Assembly: GCF_965363235.1 (NCBI RefSeq)
Contig: NC_134842.1
Span: 37,724,458 to 37,788,457 of the forward strand
From: Mytilus galloprovincialis
Taxonomy: Eukaryota; Mollusca; Bivalvia; Mytilida; Mytilidae
Direction of reading: 5' to 3'
DNA: 64,000 nt
Numbering within the stretch: position 1 is the stretch's first letter; every line of letters begins with the position of its first letter. The notes below the pieces were generated by a model. That model was not told the origin of the DNA. It worked only from the letters and a program-made list of their open reading frames with translations, and made no database searches. Shown one piece after another: positions 1 through 10,539 of this stretch. Made by a program: the position numbers and the translations under genes.

Positions 1-1035
1 CGAGCGCTGGAACGGGTACATGCGCGCTAATAGGGTCATTTCATCTCTAAGAACACATTCTTACCACCAGAGACCTGAACACAATTAAAAAACGATTTAT
101 TTCAAGGTGCACCGTATACCCCGCGCATTAAAAGCGAATAGGTAACGAATAGGTAACAGGTTATTTACCGAGCGCTGGAACGGGTACATGCGCTCTAATG
201 GGGTCATTTCATCTCTAAGAACACATTGTTACCCTCTGAGACCTTGACATAATTGAAAATCCTTTTCTAACAGGTGAAACGTATAAAAAAATGTATTATA
301 AGCGAATAGGTAACGAATAGGTAACGAATAGGTAACAGGGTATTAACCGAGCGCTGAAACGGGTACATGCGCGCTAATAGGGTAATTTCATCTCTAAGAA
401 CACATTCTTACCACCAGAGACCTGAACACAATTAAAAAACGATTTATTTCAAGGTGCACCGTATACCCCGCGCATTAAAAGCGAATAAGTAACGAATAGG
501 TAACAGGTTATTTACCGAGCGCTGGAACGGGTACATGCGCTCTAATGGGGTCATTTCATCTCTAAGAACACATTGTTACCATCAGAGATATGAATTTAAT
601 TGAAAATCCTTTTCTAAAAGGTGCAACGTACAACAAACGTACTATAAGTGAATAGGTAACGAATAGGTAACGAATAGGTAACAGGGTATTAACCGATCGC
701 TGGAACGAGTACATATGCGCTTATAGGGGTATTTCATCTATAAGAACACATTATTACCACCAGAGATATGAACACAATTGAAAATCCTTTTCTAAAAGGT
801 GCAACGTACAACAAACTTTTTAAAAGCGAATTAGTAACGAATATTTAACAGGGTATTATCCGACCGCTGGAACGGATACAAATGCACTTATAGAGTTATA
901 TCACCTCTAAGAGCCCAAATCTTCCACCAGAGACAACAAAACAATTGAAAATCATGTTTTAAAAGGTGCAACGTAAGATACACGTATTATAAGCGAATTA
1001 TAAGCGAGTGATGGAACGAATTAAACAAGGTAATA
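1..1035. repeat. Satellite array, ~168-179 bp monomers, six copies
   Basis: Monomers start at 1, 169, 348, 516, 694 and 861, each beginning CGA[GTC]CGCTGRAACG and ending in two or three GAATAGGTAAC units plus AACAGG. Copies 1 and 3 share one variant (168 bp, with a CCCGCGCATTAAAAGCG segment); copies 2 and 4 share another (178-179 bp, with GAAAATCCTTTTC). The array is therefore an alternating AB-AB dimer that decays to the right. It probably extends left of the window. Confidence 0.9.
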
Positions 1036-1149
1036 GCATGCTCCGAAACGATGTACACCCTGCTTACATGTTTAACTCTACCACATTATGTAAGTATGTG
1101 CCTGTCCCTAGACAAGAGCCTGAAATTAAGTAGTTATCGTTTGTTTTTG

Positions 1150-1385
1150 TGTTACATATTTCCGTTTATTTTTTTGTATATGAAATACGGCCGTCAGTTT
1201 TGTTGTTTGAATTGTATGAGGTTGTCATGTCTGGGCCTTTTATAGGTGACTACACGGTTTGGGCTATGCTCATTGTTGAAGGCCGTACAGTGAACTATAG
1301 TTGATAATTTCTGTGTCATTTTGGTCTAATGTGGAGTGTTGTCTCATTGGTAATCATACCACATCTTCGTTTTTACGCAAGCGCT
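1150..1385 (+). repeat. Dispersed repeat, family D (tail TCATACCACATCTTC)
   Basis: AT-rich segment ending in GTTGTCTCATTGGTAATC plus a short T-rich tail. Relatives lie at 32505-32615 and 32975-33095 (opposite strand), with fragments near 25760 and 53360. The small reading frame inside it is not a gene. Confidence 0.7.
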
Positions 1386-1599
1386 AACACGGTGATTTCA
1401 TCCCGTCGAACCAAGATCCATCTTCAAACATACGGACATAAAGCAGTTAAAAGGTAGAACGTATAAAAAACAAGTAAGGAACAAATGCGTATCGAACATG
1501 AAGTAAAAGGATCGGTTGAGCACAAACACATATAAATAGGTCATAAAAAGATCATTTTACCTCAACCAATTCAGAACTATTACCATATGTAAGACTATT

Positions 1600-2235
1600 A
1601 ACAACTAGATTTGTAATTGCTAGCAATAACGGAAGGCACCCCTTCCCCCTATTACCAGGTGAGCGACAGCCATTTTGACAATTCCAAAGTCAAAGAGAGC
1701 ATCTACAGATGTCTAGTAACATTTTTGCAAAGTTTCATTAAGTTTGAACATTTTGAATTTTTGATATTTTTGCTGTTTCCATGATTACGGCGGCCATTTT
1801 GAAAATTCTAACTTCAAAATCCAACTCTGCCTATGCCAGTTCCCATTCCTGTAAAGTTTCATCCAGTTTGCGGAAAATTCTTATTTTTGAAATTTTTGAC
1901 CTTTTTGCATTGTTTCCATGGTAACAAGACCTATTTTGGAAATTCCAACTCCAATGTTGCTCATCATTACTGTGAAGTTTCATGAAGTTTTGAGCATTTT
2001 GAGAATTTTGAAAATTTTGGTGTAGTTTCCATGGCAACATAGTAGTTCCAATGATCGCCAAAATCATCCAACACCTGTATATAGTGGGCACCTACATTGT
2101 TTTAAAATATGATGATTCTGAGTTGAAGCATATCCAAACAGTTCACCAAAAACCAAAAGCTCATTTTTTTCACAATTGTGCCGTTTCCATGGTAACGGCA
2201 GCCATATTAAACTATTCCATGCCATAATTAAAAAG
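1600..2235 (+). repeat. ~630-bp dispersed repeat, copy 1
   Basis: Colinear with 39765-40405: both start near CAACTAGATTTGTAATTGC, carry several internal GTTTCCATGGTAACGGC / GGCCATTTTGAAAATTC blocks, and end with an AACTATTCCATGC-like sequence. No coding potential; no terminal inverted repeat was recognised. Confidence 0.85.
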
Positions 2236-2243
2236 GGGAAGGA

Positions 2244-2490
2244 TATTTAAAATCAAATAAGTAACGAATAGGTAACGAATAGGGAATAGGTAACGAATAG
2301 GTAACGAATAGGGAATAGGGAATAGGTAACGAATAGGCAACGAATAGGGAATAGGGAATAGGTAACGAATAGGGAATAGGGAATAGGTAACGAATAGGTA
2401 ACGAATAGGGAATAGGGAATAGGTAACGAATAGGCAACGAATAGGGAATAGGGAATAGGTAACGAATAGGGAATAGGGAATAGGTAACCA
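2244..2490 (+). repeat. GAATAGG-based minisatellite
   Basis: Array of GAATAGGTAAC (11 bp) and GAATAGG (7-8 bp) units, with a composite period of roughly 40 bp (GAATAGGGAATAGGGAATAGGTAAC and variants). The 11-mer is the same unit that ends each monomer of the satellite at 1-1035. Long repetitive minus-strand reading frames here are artefacts of the array. Confidence 0.95.
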
Positions 2491-2887
2491 ACTTGACGCC
2501 CATGCAATTTGGAGATGTTCTGAGCATGCATGTTATGACATCTGTTAGATTAGTTACATTCATACCCATGAAAATATATTGTTACACATGTTTCTGGTTC
2601 AATGAATTCATTTATGCTCCATTAGTATTTTAGAAAGGTCTGGTTCCAATGAATTCAGTTATACTCCATTAGAAAGGTCTTGTTCAACTGAATTCATTTA
2701 TGCTCCATTGGTATTTAAGAAAAATCTTTGACTAGTGTGTATTTAAGTTTTGTTACTTTTTTTCTATTTGCATTACAATCTTATTTCTTCCAATTTAAAT
2801 ACAGAATGCATGTATTATTCAATATCTCTCCATTCATCAAAACGATCTTTTCCAAAGTGAGTTTTAGCCTAATGAATTTATTAACTA

Positions 2888-3125
2888 AAATGGAGACTTG
2901 GTAGCCGAATAGTTTAAATAGTCAAACTGTTGTATCACTAGCCTGTCAATACTGAGGTTGTGAGTTCGAATCCTGCAATTGGCATGTGCACTCGATTCCA
3001 TTTTTAATTGACTAGGATGTTCAATTTTGCAACAAACGGAAGGTGGTTTTATACTCGCACCTCTGCCAATAAAAAATGACTGTCACAAAATAGCACATTA
3101 GTGCAGAATGTGACGTAAAATACTA
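2888..3125 (+). mobile_element. tRNA-derived SINE (RUDI/Meta-like)
   Basis: The 5' part looks like a tRNA with a long variable arm: an A-box-like TGGTAGCCGAATAG and a clear B box GAGTTCGAATCC. The downstream body (GGAAGGTGGTTTTATAC ... CCAATAAAAAATGACTG) resembles the central domain of mollusc Meta/RUDI-type SINEs as I remember them. The family name is an inference from memory; the pol III boxes are visible. Confidence 0.7.
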
Positions 3126-3534
3126 TCCAATATGTCACTGTTACTCCTAAATGATGGGCGTTTTGAATACATCAGAACGGTGTATGTTTAATAATTCTTC
3201 AACTAAATTTCTGCATACCATAATCAAAGATACAAATAATATTGTTTGCAGTAAACCATATATGACATCTGAGTTTATAAACATGGTTATGTGCACAATA
3301 CTTTTAAAATACTTTGATTAAAGTTTCGACCGTTTTGTGTCGGTTACGACCATCATCTAAAACGCATAAGTTGACGTTATGACCATCACACATTTATGTA
3401 GCGACCATCATGCTCGAATTTTCGAATAACTTTTTCACGAAAATTCGATTGATTTTGTGCCTCAAATTTTATTTCAATATCAAAGCACTCACCATTAGTG
3501 TGTATGAGGCAAACGATTTGACTCAATCGCAGTA

Positions 3535-3684
3535 GCGGATCCAGAATTTGTCCTAAGGGGGGCCCGCTGACTGACCTAAGGGGGGGGGGCCACTCCAGTC
3601 ATGCTTCAATGATTCCTTATATAATCAACCAAATTTTCCCACAAAAGAGGGGGGGTTGGGCCCCCCAGGCCCCCCTGGATCCGC
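3535..3684. repeat. Short foldback element with GCGGATCCAG ends
   Basis: Ten-bp perfect inverted ends GCGGATCCAG ... CTGGATCCGC surround G-runs on the left and GGGGCCCCCC-type tracts on the right, which can fold on each other. Looks like a small MITE; target-site duplication not resolved. Confidence 0.55.
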
Positions 3685-3844
3685 CTATGCAATGAACCTT
3701 TTATTGCACGAAAATTGGAAAAGAAAATCTTATCTCGAGAGTTGTCTCCCATTTTTCGGCTAACCGTAACTTTACGTTACGACTATCCGCTTACCACCAG
3801 TGGCTTTGGATGTGCCTCGTTCTTTACATTTAACTTTGATTTGC

Positions 3845-4740
3845 GTGTTATTAATGTCTTTTAGTCATACAGGTATTAACGTATTCACGTTCTCCAATCC
3901 TTGGTTTGAAAATGTTTTAGTTGAAAGTTTCCCCATAAAAATAAATCTAGACAACCACTTCAGACTTCAGACCTGATAAAGTGTTTACCAAAATACCAAA
4001 CTCCAAGGAATATTCAAAAGAGAAAGACATTCATCAAATGGCAAAATCGACAGTTCGAACAGAAAACGAATAGGAAAAAGTGTCATATTCCTGCCTCGGT
4101 ACAGGCATTTCTTTATGTAGAAAATGGTGTATTAAATATAAATTTATAATTAGCTAAACCACTCACATGTTTTATTGTTGCATGAATATCCATTATATTT
4201 ACAACATTGTGTGAGCAAATCAAACAGACACAATACATTTTGTATGTTTAAACATTAAAAATTTGGGTAGAGCAGTCAACATTGTGGTATAATCTAATTC
4301 ATTAGGTAACTATTTCATGAAAGAAAATCAAAAATGTTATATAGACAATGTATACGCAAAAATGAAAGACACGAATGCAATATTGACCATAGCGCACAAT
4401 GGTGGGATGTAAAAATACAGAGCCATGCCAAAAGTATATTACTTTTATCCACGAATTTAAGTGTCCAATGAAATATAACAACTGTTGTCTAAATTAAGAC
4501 ATAGATGGACAGATCCCCATGTATGTTTGATAACATGGATACGGGTATTGTTACTTTTATCTAGAGAAATACATCGAATATAAGGAAGAACATTATGAAC
4601 TTCATTTTAAACTTCAGGGAGGATTTACCAATTTAATCCTCAAAAAACATGAATTGTCCAACTTTGAACCATTACATTCTAACAAAAATTCATTGTAACA
4701 AAAATTATGATTTTGATCAAAGAGGGTCAAACTTCCAGTG
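3845..4740 (+). repeat. ~0.9-kb dispersed repeat, copy 1 (with family A segment)
   Basis: Colinear with 22880-23800 over its whole length: shared landmarks include AGTCATACAGGT, GTTCTCCAATCCTTGGTTTG, GACCATAGCG, CCATGCCAAAAGTAT and AATTGTCCAACTTTGAACC. Contains a family A segment at about 4020-4165 (AAATGGCAAAATCGACAG, CATATTCCTGCCTCGG). Confidence 0.8.
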
Positions 4741-5352
4741 ATGATATACTGGATGAAATAGAGAAGCAATTTGATCGCTTCCTAATTCTCAAACGAGAAA
4801 GAGATCACTTTGACTTGCCCTATTAATTTTAGAAGAATTAAATTCTTTAATTCAAAGTACATTTGTACGACATTTAGTATGTAACAGTTTTTTTGAGAGA
4901 CATGTTTATAGCCCAATAAACACGACTGATTTTTAGGTTTATTAATGTCATCACGTCTTATTTCAAGTTTGCAACATTTATGATATTAACTTTGCAATAT
5001 TCTTCAACAGAGACAATTTGTAAACATAGCTAATATCCAAAAGCAATTATCTTCATACATATTTGATAAATATTGTCATTTATAAAAGACAAAAAACCAT
5101 TAAATTTGCAATGTCTCATAAATCATATAGAACAACAGTAAATTCTTTTCAAGAACTTTTTTCGCAATAATTGTTTTCTTTAGAAAACTAAATTATCAAT
5201 GCTATTCAACTTCGTACTTTATTTTGCCTTCAAATAAGAGCACTTTCATAGTATCAAACTTGATGTAAACAGTAAAGGTTTTACAAACAGCGTTTGTACC
5301 TATAATATATACATCCAGACCATCATGTATTATTTGTGAAGTTGATACATAG
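4741..5352. other. No gene seen
   Basis: AT-rich sequence without convincing reading frames, splice-bounded exons or recognisable repeats. Confidence 0.5.
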
Positions 5353-5511
5353 AGATTCTTACATTGATACGAGTGAATTATCGGATTTATCCAATCGAGA
5401 TAGTTAAATTATCAATTTTAAAGTCCGAGCCTCGGCGAGGACTTTAAATTTATAATTTAACTATCGAGATTGGATAAATCCGATAATCCACGAGTAACTA
5501 TGTAAGAATCT
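5353..5511. repeat. Long palindrome (foldback element)
   Basis: The left arm (AGATTCTTAC ... GTTAAATTAT) is the near-perfect reverse complement of the right arm (ATAATTTAAC ... GTAAGAATCT), about 65 bp each, with a central AAAGTCC/GGACTTT palindrome around GAGCCTCGGCGAGG. Typical of a foldback MITE. Confidence 0.9.
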
Positions 5512-5925
5512 GTTTCTCTAATGATTAAAAAAAATACATTTTCTTCTTTTTTGTTAACCGAAAATCCCCTTCGAGTGCCTTTCACATTGCACGAAGTTGT
5601 CAATTTCATTAACACCTGTTATAGCATATTTTGATTCATCCAGCTAGCTAAAAAGGTCATGACCCTTAAAATCATCCAATGATCTTTTATAATTTAACTA
5701 TCGAGATTGGATAAATCCGATAATCCACGAGTAACTATGTAAGAATCTGTTTCTCTAATGATTAAAAAAAATACATTTTCTTCTTTTTTGTTAACCGAAA
5801 ATCCCCTTCGAGTGCCTTTCACATTGCACGAAGTTGTCAATTTCATTAACACCTGTTATAGCATATTTTGATTCATCCAGCTAGCTAAAAAGGTCATGAC
5901 CCTTAAAATCATCCAATGATCTTTT
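5449..5925 (+). repeat. Tandem duplication, 2 x 237 bp
   Basis: 5449-5685 is repeated at 5686-5925 with no difference that I can find. The unit begins with the right arm of the adjacent palindrome and continues through flanking sequence. Perfect identity suggests either a very recent duplication or an assembly artefact. Confidence 0.92.
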
Positions 5926-6860
5926 GAGATCACCGACAACCTCACGTTGATTAAATTTTTTTATACAATGGGTTCGGAAAGGGATGAATTTCCATAGAAT
6001 TAGAGAAAAGTATTTATCAACAAGGTTTCGGTATGTTCCGATGAACTTCTTTTAGAAAATGACGAGACGTTTGTTGTTAAACGGTTTACATATTAGAAAT
6101 ATAAAGACAACAATTACTATAAAGTTGTCATCATCAATTCAAATGATGAACATAGAGAGCATTGTAACTGTTTACCAAAACCACATGTAAAAAATGAATT
6201 GGCATAAGTTAAGCTTTTACTACAAGATGAAAACAACTTTGAAACCAAATTTATGTAGTCATGGTTTTGCATTTTGATTTATGGTATACGTGCTTCCCCA
6301 TATATGCATTAATTGTTTTCAGAAAACCAGAGTATTTTTAGTTGCATGTTGCACCTGTCAATCATTCAATGAACATCAGGGTTGGTCCTGATACTGATTC
6401 GACGATGCGACCGCCACATAACGTCCAAATTAAATAAAAATGTTCAAACGAAAACAAATCGAAAATTTTTTGTGTCAGTACATAAACACTGACCGGACAA
6501 TGACCAACCGCTGGACAACAAATAAACGAATCAAATATGGTAAATTGTTATACACAATTTTTGATCAAAATTAAATTATTAAGGACGGAGAAAAATGTTG
6601 TTGCATACTTCAGAGAAATTATTATTTCCAATTAAACTGCACCTAAATGACGATTATAATGAACAGACCTAGTATTCTAAATTAGGAATTCTATTTCCAT
6701 TCTTCAGTTTTTAGTTTTCTGTATAGTGTTGGTGTTGTTTTCGTTTATCGTTTTAAGCTCTCCTTGCCAAAAAAAATTCTAATCATATGACGTCTGTTGT
6801 CCGTCGTTGTCTATCGTAAGTCGTCGCCAATCGTCCGTCGTCATCTGTCGTCCTTATCCA
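5926..6860. other. No gene seen
   Basis: AT-rich intergenic sequence; no exon with good splice borders and no named repeat recognised. Confidence 0.45.
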
Positions 6861-7235
6861 TTAAGCCCTGGTCACAACGAACCCACGACACATCTATGCA
6901 GCGCCACGACATGAAATTTGTCAAATCGTGGGTCATCTGTGATCATCGTACGACAGTTGCACGACAGTCGCACGATATTTTCAGCATCGTGGCGCTGTCG
7001 TGTGTCGTGGGACGAAAATTGAACATGCACCTTTTTTGCTCTACGATTTTTTTGTCGTGTCACTGTCTTGTGGCTGTCGTGAGAGTGTCTCACCACAGTC
7101 GTGCGACTGTCGTGCGACTGTCGTGCGATAAACACATTGTCGTGGGTGCCAAAATAAACCATTTTAATAAAAACCAATCGTACGATTGTCGCACGACTGT
7201 CATACGACATTCTCACAACTGTCGCAATACGTATT

Positions 7236-9770
7236 TGTGACAAATCTGAAACTCTAATTGATCATATTTACACTACTAATCCTGAAAATATTGTCCATTG
7301 TCATGTACCTTCATATGCTTTAAGTGACCACTATCCTGTATGCTTAAATAGAAAAATCAATATAAAGATAAAAAAAGAAAATCATATCGAAATAAAGTAT
7401 AGGTGTTTCAAAAAATTTAATGAAGATGCCTTTTGTACAGACTTACATCAAACCCCTTTTCATATTGTTGAAATGGAAGATGATATTGATATTGCTGTCG
7501 ACAAATGGTATGAACTTTTTAATCAAGTTATAAACAAGCATGCACCAATGAAAACTAAAAGAGTAAAAACATTTAAACAAGCCGAATGGTTTAATGAAGA
7601 AATTAAAAACTCCATTCAATATAGGAATATGTATCATTCAAAAAAAGATTGGATAAACTTTAAAAAGTGGCGTAATAAAACAACGTCGTTAATATTTAAT
7701 GCAAAAAAGGAATATTACCAAAACGCCATAACTAGTTCCAAAAATAGTAAAGAACTTTGGAATCATATTAAAGAGTTAAATCCAAAAGAGGATAATATTT
7801 TTCCACCTAAAATGCAGTATGAAAATCAAACGGTTTATAACAACCAAGATATTGTAAATACTCTTAATGTTCATTTTTCATCCGTAGCTGAAAAACTTAT
7901 TGGAAATAATACTTCAGATATGGATTTTTCTATGCTACAAAATTTTACTAGTGAAAAATTAAAGAAAACTGAAAATTTTCATTTAAAACTCATTTCCATT
8001 GGAGAGGTGTGTTCTCAACTAAAACATCTTAATATTAATAAATCCGCAGGTTTAGATGGAATAGGTCCCAAATTTTTAAAGTTAAGTGCAGAAATAATAT
8101 CCCCATCATTAACTTTTTTAATAAACAAAAGTATTACTTCAAATCGTTTTCCGCAAAAATTAAAACTTGCAAGAGTAACTGCTATACATAAAGGAGGACC
8201 AAGAGATATTCCCTCAAATTATCGTCCAATTTCTATTTTGAATACCATATCTAAAATTTTCGAAAGACATGTATGTACACAGTTATATGAATTCCTTAAC
8301 AATAAAAAATTGTTACATATCGCCCAGTCAGGTTTCAGACAAGGTCATTCCTGCCAAACAGCGCTAACTAAACTAATTGACGAATGGTTAAAATATTTAG
8401 ATAATGGAGAAATAGTTGGTACAGTGTTTTTAGATTTCAGTAAGGCTTTTGACCTTATTAACCATGCCATACTTCCAGAAAAGTTAAAATTTTATCATAT
8501 CGGAAAACATATAATAGATTGGATAAAATCATATTTGTCTGACAGACAACAAGAAGTCCAATACGCTAACATTAAATCTGATAAATCGTTTGTAAAGTAT
8601 GGAGTGCCTCAAGGTTCTATTTTAGGTCCGCTGTTATTTTTAATATATATAAATGATTTACCACTTCATGTTAAACAATCCAATATGGATTTATATGCTG
8701 ATGATTCAACATTGCATTTTCATGATAAAAACATTGAAAAAATAAACAGCATATTGCAAAATGATTTAAATGCTATACAATCTTGGTGTAACAATAACAG
8801 TATGAAAATCAATGCACAAAAAACTAAGTGTATGAAATTGGGTTCAAAACAAAAACTTAAACAACTATCAGAATTATGTATTACCGTCAACGAAACATGT
8901 ATTGAGAATGTCCATTCTTTCAAATTACTTGGAATAGACATTGATGAAAATTTAAGCTGGGAAGATCATGTTGATCGTATATGTAAAATTATCTCATCTA
9001 AAGTATCACTTTTATATAAAATTAAAGTATATTTGCCAATACACACAAGGCAACTATTTTATAATGCATATATTCTACCATATATAGACTATTGTAGTTC
9101 AGTTTGGGGAAATTTATTACAAAAAGATTCAGATAGAATCATAAAACTTCAAAAAAGAGTAGCAAGAATTATACTGGAATGCGATATTTCTATTCCATCT
9201 AATTTCATGTTTTCTTCTTTAAAATGGCTATCTTTTACCAAAAGAATAAAATACCAACAATCAATTCTAATGTATAAAATTGTAAATGGGCTAACACCTG
9301 ATTACTTAGCAATACTAAATATTGATGATGTGCAACGCCACAACTTACGATCGGTCTCTAATAATGATCTTTTTGTTCCAAGACCAAATACAAATTTTTA
9401 TAAAAAATCTTTTCATTATTCTGCAACCAAAGTATGGAATAATTTACCACTCGAAATAAAGAAATGTCCTAATGTGGAATTATTCAAGAAACATAGTTAT
9501 AATCATTTTCTTGAAAATTATATGCAAGTCGACTAATTTGTTTTCCTCTAACAAAACTATATCAAATATTGTCATTTATTACCCTTTGTATATTTCAATG
9601 ATTGAATTGTGTATATACTAGTAATATATATTGTAAATTAATGTATGAATGTATGAATGTTAACTGTATGCATGTATTTTGTTTGAGGGCCTCAATGAAA
9701 ATTAGACTATTTCTAATTGAGTTACCCTCTTTAAATAAAGAATTTATTATTATTATTATTATTATTACTC
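7236..9770 (+). mobile_element. 5'-truncated LINE (Jockey/CR1/L2-like)
   Basis: Non-LTR retrotransposon copy that begins inside the endonuclease domain of ORF2 and ends in an (ATT)n run at 9745-9768 after AATAAAGAATTT. It sits within the palindromic DNA element at 6865-10533, so it is the younger of the two. Truncation at the 5' end is the usual result of incomplete target-primed reverse transcription. A clear target-site duplication could not be fixed. Confidence 0.9.
7242..9536 (+). CDS. LINE ORF2, C-terminal part: endonuclease end plus reverse transcriptase
   Basis: Open from 7242 to the stop at 9536, about 764 codons; the first methionine is at 7473, but the frame is clearly open before it. 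The upstream piece reads LIDHIYTTNPE ... YALSDHYPVCL, the C-terminal end of an apurinic-type (EEP) endonuclease with its catalytic SDH. From the 7473 Met, reverse transcriptase blocks follow: AGLDGIGPKFLK near residue 190, YRPISILNTISKIFE near 250, SGFRQGHSCQTAL near 287, FLDFSKAFDLINH near 320, GVPQGSILGPLLF near 377 and the catalytic YADDSTL near 406. The C-terminal 200 residues match the LINE tail (SSVWGNLLQKDSDRIIKLQKR; RRVAR-type region). No in-frame stop in the remaining part, so the copy is young, but it lacks the start of ORF2 and all of ORF1. Confidence 0.92.
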   Translation, partial: KSETLIDHIYTTNPENIVHCHVPSYALSDHYPVCLNRKINIKIKKENHIEIKYRCFKKFNEDAFCTDLHQTPFHIVEMEDDIDIAVDKWYELFNQVINKHAPMKTKRVKTFKQAEWFNEEIKNSIQYRNMYHSKKDWINFKKWRNKTTSLIFNAKKEYYQNAITSSKNSKELWNHIKELNPKEDNIFPPKMQYENQTVYNNQDIVNTLNVHFSSVAEKLIGNNTSDMDFSMLQNFTSEKLKKTENFHLKLISIGEVCSQLKHLNINKSAGLDGIGPKFLKLSAEIISPSLTFLINKSITSNRFPQKLKLARVTAIHKGGPRDIPSNYRPISILNTISKIFERHVCTQLYEFLNNKKLLHIAQSGFRQGHSCQTALTKLIDEWLKYLDNGEIVGTVFLDFSKAFDLINHAILPEKLKFYHIGKHIIDWIKSYLSDRQQEVQYANIKSDKSFVKYGVPQGSILGPLLFLIYINDLPLHVKQSNMDLYADDSTLHFHDKNIEKINSILQNDLNAIQSWCNNNSMKINAQKTKCMKLGSKQKLKQLSELCITVNETCIENVHSFKLLGIDIDENLSWEDHVDRICKIISSKVSLLYKIKVYLPIHTRQLFYNAYILPYIDYCSSVWGNLLQKDSDRIIKLQKRVARIILECDISIPSNFMFSSLKWLSFTKRIKYQQSILMYKIVNGLTPDYLAILNIDDVQRHNLRSVSNNDLFVPRPNTNFYKKSFHYSATKVWNNLPLEIKKCPNVELFKKHSYNHFLENYMQVD

Positions 9771-10539
9771 GTGATACAGTCGCACGATTGTCTCAAGATC
9801 ATCAAATTTCGTACGATGCTCGCACAACATTGACTGTATGTCGTACGACAGTGGTACGTTCGTTGTGCAACATATTTTCGTTTTGTTTAGAAAAATACAA
9901 TTCGGCGGGAATGTCCCCGTCCCCCGTCACAGTGACGACATTATCAGCAGGGTCGTCTACAGAAGTTTCCAAATAGTTTAAGCTTGTGGTAGGGGTCTGT
10001 TCACCATCAACCACGTTTACTGATACCACCTTTCTTATGATAATTTGTCTTTTCGGGTGCATCCTGGTTTAAATTCGCTGAACAATTATAATATAAACTA
10101 ATACGAAAAACGTCGTTTATTTGGACCGAACTTATAATGACACTGAACAATATTGTAAGTAAATGGCACGCAATAAATCGGGCCTTCTTTATAGACTAAT
10201 AGTTCGGAGCCAAACGCGCGATTGACCCACGACTATTGTGCGACAGTCTTGCGACAGTCGTTCGACAGTGACACGCACAAAAAAACCTGAAAAACAGCAC
10301 CAAACAACTCACGATTGTCGTACGACTGTCGCACCACTCACTTGCGACAAACCCACGACAGTACAATTACCATTCTTTTTTTCCTGTATTGTACCCATCG
10401 TGGAACCATCGTGGACTTGTCGTAGCTGATGTGACCACTCGAAATATCTTTTTGACATTTTGCACGACAGTGCCACGACAACTATTTTATAGATCCACGA
10501 CAAAAAAATCGTACGATCTGTTGTGACCGGGGCTTAACA

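Larger units (their letters stand above)
6865..10533. mobile_element. Non-autonomous DNA element with TTAA flanks, split by a LINE
   Basis: The ends are inverted: GCCCTGGTCACAACGA on the left, and the complement of TTGTGACCGGGGC on the right. Both are flanked by TTAA (6861-6864 and 10534-10537), as for piggyBac-type target duplications. The interior is dense in overlapping palindromic units (GTCGTACGAC, CGACAGTCGCACGAC), present on both sides of the inserted LINE at about 7240-9770. Without the LINE it would be roughly 1.15 kb. Superfamily assignment rests only on TTAA and is tentative. Confidence 0.7.

Noticed and set aside
2228-2569. Long minus-strand frames with repeated PIPYSLPIRYLF units
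   Set aside because: They are translations of the GAATAGG minisatellite, open in two frames; no gene.
2888-2980. Functional tRNA gene
   Set aside because: A and B boxes are present, but the acceptor stem does not pair and a SINE body follows.
6797-7243. Overlapping frames on both strands, rich in Arg/His/Ser
   Set aside because: Both arise from the palindromic GTCGTACGAC units of the DNA element.
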